A stretch of 64,000 nucleotides of DNA, taken from Actinomycetota bacterium (GTDB taxonomy: Bacteria; Actinomycetota; Thermoleophilia; Solirubrobacterales; Solirubrobacteraceae). This document shows, one piece after another, positions 62,837 through 64,000 of the stretch. Each line of letters opens with the position of its first letter. Positions within the stretch are counted from its first letter, which is position 1. Made by a program: the position numbers and the translations under genes. The notes below the pieces were generated by a model. The model was given only the letters and a program-made list of their open reading frames with translations, did not search any database and was not told the origin of the DNA. The stretch spans positions 1 to 64,000 of the forward strand of contig JAFDWH010000021.1 in NCBI GenBank assembly GCA_018268595.1, written 5' to 3'.

Positions 62837-62998
62837 GTGGCCCCCGCGGTGGGTACACACATCGTTCGACGGTCCCGCATGACCGCCTGGCTGTGTCCTC
62901 GGATCTCGAAATACCGTTGGTATTCCTTCGATCCTGCGTCCTTGCCAGTCGGCCCGCGGGCCTCGTCGAACGACGCGCGTACCCACCGCGGGGACCAC
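62837..62998. ncRNA. 162-nt imperfect hairpin element between phoH and ybeY
   Basis: Outer arms: GTGG plus CCCCGCGGTGGGTAC (62842-62856) pair with GTACCCACCGCGGGG (62979-62993) plus CCAC. Next: CGTTCGACG (62863-62871) with CGTCGAACG (62964-62972). Tip: AATACC-GTT-GGTATT (62910-62924), flanked by CGAA/TTCG and GGAT/ATCC. Nested pairing over the whole intergenic space means a long RNA hairpin or a miniature inverted-repeat element. No known RNA family recognised; no target-site duplication visible. It ends 5 nt before ybeY. Confidence 0.6.
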
Positions 62999-63003
62999 TG
63001 TCG

Positions 63004-63438
63004 ATGATCGAAGTAGAGGTGATCGGCCTCGACGACGGGGTGATCGACGAGCTGACCGCGCTCGACGTCGAGGAGCTGTGCGTGCTCGCGTTCTCCTCGG
63101 CGGGGATCGAAGACGGCCACGTCGCGGTCGCGTTCGTCGACGAGCAGACGATCCAGACGCTCAACCGCGACCACCGCGGCAGAGACGCCCCGACCGACGT
63201 GCTGTCGTTCCCGATCGACGGGGTCGAGGACGGGGCGGCCGGGAGCGGGGCGGCGGGAGCCGGGTCGAACGGCGCGCCGCGCGAGCTGGGCGACGTCGTC
63301 ATCTGCCCGCCCTGCACGGAGGACATCAGCGAGGCGGTCGTGCATGGCGCGCTGCACCTCACCGGGATGGATCACGAGGTCGACGACGGCGAGATGCTCG
63401 CGCTCCAGGCCGAGCTGCTGCGCTGGGTGCGCGAGTGA
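63004..63438 (+). CDS. ybeY: endoribonuclease YbeY
   Basis: 144 residues. Zinc motif H-G-A-L-H-L-T-G-M-D-H near the C-terminus and DAPTDVLSFP in the centre are invariant. A Gly/Ala-rich insert (DGAAGSGAAGAGSNGAP) precedes the ELGDVVIC strand. 16S rRNA maturation and ribosome quality control. ATG 63004 lies directly after the long hairpin. Ends in a GTGA overlap with era. Confidence 0.93.
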   Translation: MIEVEVIGLDDGVIDELTALDVEELCVLAFSSAGIEDGHVAVAFVDEQTIQTLNRDHRGRDAPTDVLSFPIDGVEDGAAGSGAAGAGSNGAPRELGDVVICPPCTEDISEAVVHGALHLTGMDHEVDDGEMLALQAELLRWVRE

Positions 63439-64000
63439 GCGCCGGAGCGGACACCGGCACCGGCACGGGGACCACGCGCAGCGGCTTCGTCGCGCTCGCG
63501 GGGCGGCCGAACGTCGGCAAGTCGACGCTCGTCAACGCGATCGTCGGGCGCAAGGTCGCGATCGTCTCCGACAAGCCGCAGACGACGCGCCGCGCGATCC
63601 GCGGCGTCGCGACGACCGACGACTCACAGCTCGTGCTGGTCGACCTGCCCGGCGTCCAGCGCCCGCGCGACGCGCTGACGGCGCGCATGCAGCGGCGCGT
63701 GGAGAGCGAGTTGGCGGACGCCGACGCGGCGCTGCTGCTCGTCAACGCGATCCAGGGCATCGGCCCGGGCGACCGCTTCATCGCGAGACTGCTGGCGGGA
63801 GCTAGAACGCCGGTCGTGGTGGCGGTCAACAAGGTCGACCGCTGCTCGCGTGCGGAGACGATGGCGGCGCTGGCGGCTGCCGCGGAGCTGGGCGTGGGCG
63901 ACGAGATCTTCCCGATCTCCGCGCGCACCGGCCAGGGCCTCGGCGCGCTCGTGGAGCACCTCGCGGGGCTGCTGCCGGAGGGGCCGTTCTTCTTCCCGCC
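63435..64000 (+). CDS. era: GTPase Era, 3' end outside window
   Basis: 188 codons present. N-terminus has a Thr-Gly repeat (DTGTGTGT), then G1 GRPNVGKST, switch QTTRRAIRGV, G3 DLPGVQ, G4 NKVD and G5 ISARTGQGL. The C-terminal KH domain is beyond the window. Binds 16S rRNA in 30S assembly. GTG 63435 overlaps the ybeY stop; ybeY-era is a conserved pair. Confidence 0.93.
   Translation, partial: MSAGADTGTGTGTTRSGFVALAGRPNVGKSTLVNAIVGRKVAIVSDKPQTTRRAIRGVATTDDSQLVLVDLPGVQRPRDALTARMQRRVESELADADAALLLVNAIQGIGPGDRFIARLLAGARTPVVVAVNKVDRCSRAETMAALAAAAELGVGDEIFPISARTGQGLGALVEHLAGLLPEGPFFFP

Overview
The window is a very GC-rich (roughly 70% or more), densely coded bacterial chromosome segment. It is most likely from a Thermoleophilia actinobacterium of the Conexibacter/Solirubrobacter type. 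The evidence is a Gram-positive-style dcw cluster without ftsA, a meso-DAP-type MurE, a DUF2600 terpene-synthase-like protein, GTG/TTG starts and neat ATGA/GTGA gene overlaps. The taxonomic call is inference; no rRNA is present.

Layout. 1-1744: the end of a TadC-like pilus/secretion gene and a nitronate monooxygenase. 1745-17813: the cell-wall and division (dcw) cluster mraZ-rsmH-ftsL-ftsI-murE-murF-mraY-murD-ftsW-murG-murC-murB-ftsQ-ftsZ, headed by a promoter whose spacer carries MraZ-type TGGG boxes and by a strong leader hairpin. 17896-22798: a membrane-anchored Vps62-like protein, an ArsR/AHSA1 pair, ilvD and a divergent TetR gene. 22824-38044: an accessory region. It holds an arsR-aquaporin-arsC operon, an esterase remnant, five toxin-antitoxin modules, a CarH/LitR-like B12-binding MerR regulator divergent from a DUF378-fasciclin operon, a PadR/two-ATPase/FtsX-permease/DUF2600 operon and a frameshifted Abi/HEPN gene. 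A tRNA-Ala(GGC) closes its right edge with its 3' end facing the region. 38107-46972: an MFS transporter, leuS, comEA-comEC-holA, a PilB/GspE ATPase and rpsT. 47025-57057: murJ, an unknown gene, lepA, a second nitronate monooxygenase, a polysaccharide deacetylase, an SDR, two small paralogous helical proteins, a HadA/HadB-like dehydratase pair, a UbiE/MenG-type methyltransferase and a membrane protein. 57068-64000: hrcA-dnaJ-prmA, an NDH-2-like dehydrogenase, yqeY-phoH, a 162-nt hairpin element, ybeY and the start of era.

Three patterns run across the window. First, at least 23 gene starts have a TANNNT -10-like hexamer ending 6-11 nt (usually 6-7) before the start codon, which predicts widespread leaderless transcription; three divergent pairs share overlapping -10 hexamers. 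Second, in the accessory region the modules around mazEF, one vapBC, the Abi gene and another vapBC are each bounded by copies of a short repeat (core AACTTGGCGTCGCGCAAACC), like a cassette array. Third, translational coupling by 1-4 nt overlaps is the rule inside operons, with one large 86-nt out-of-frame overlap (ftsW/murG).
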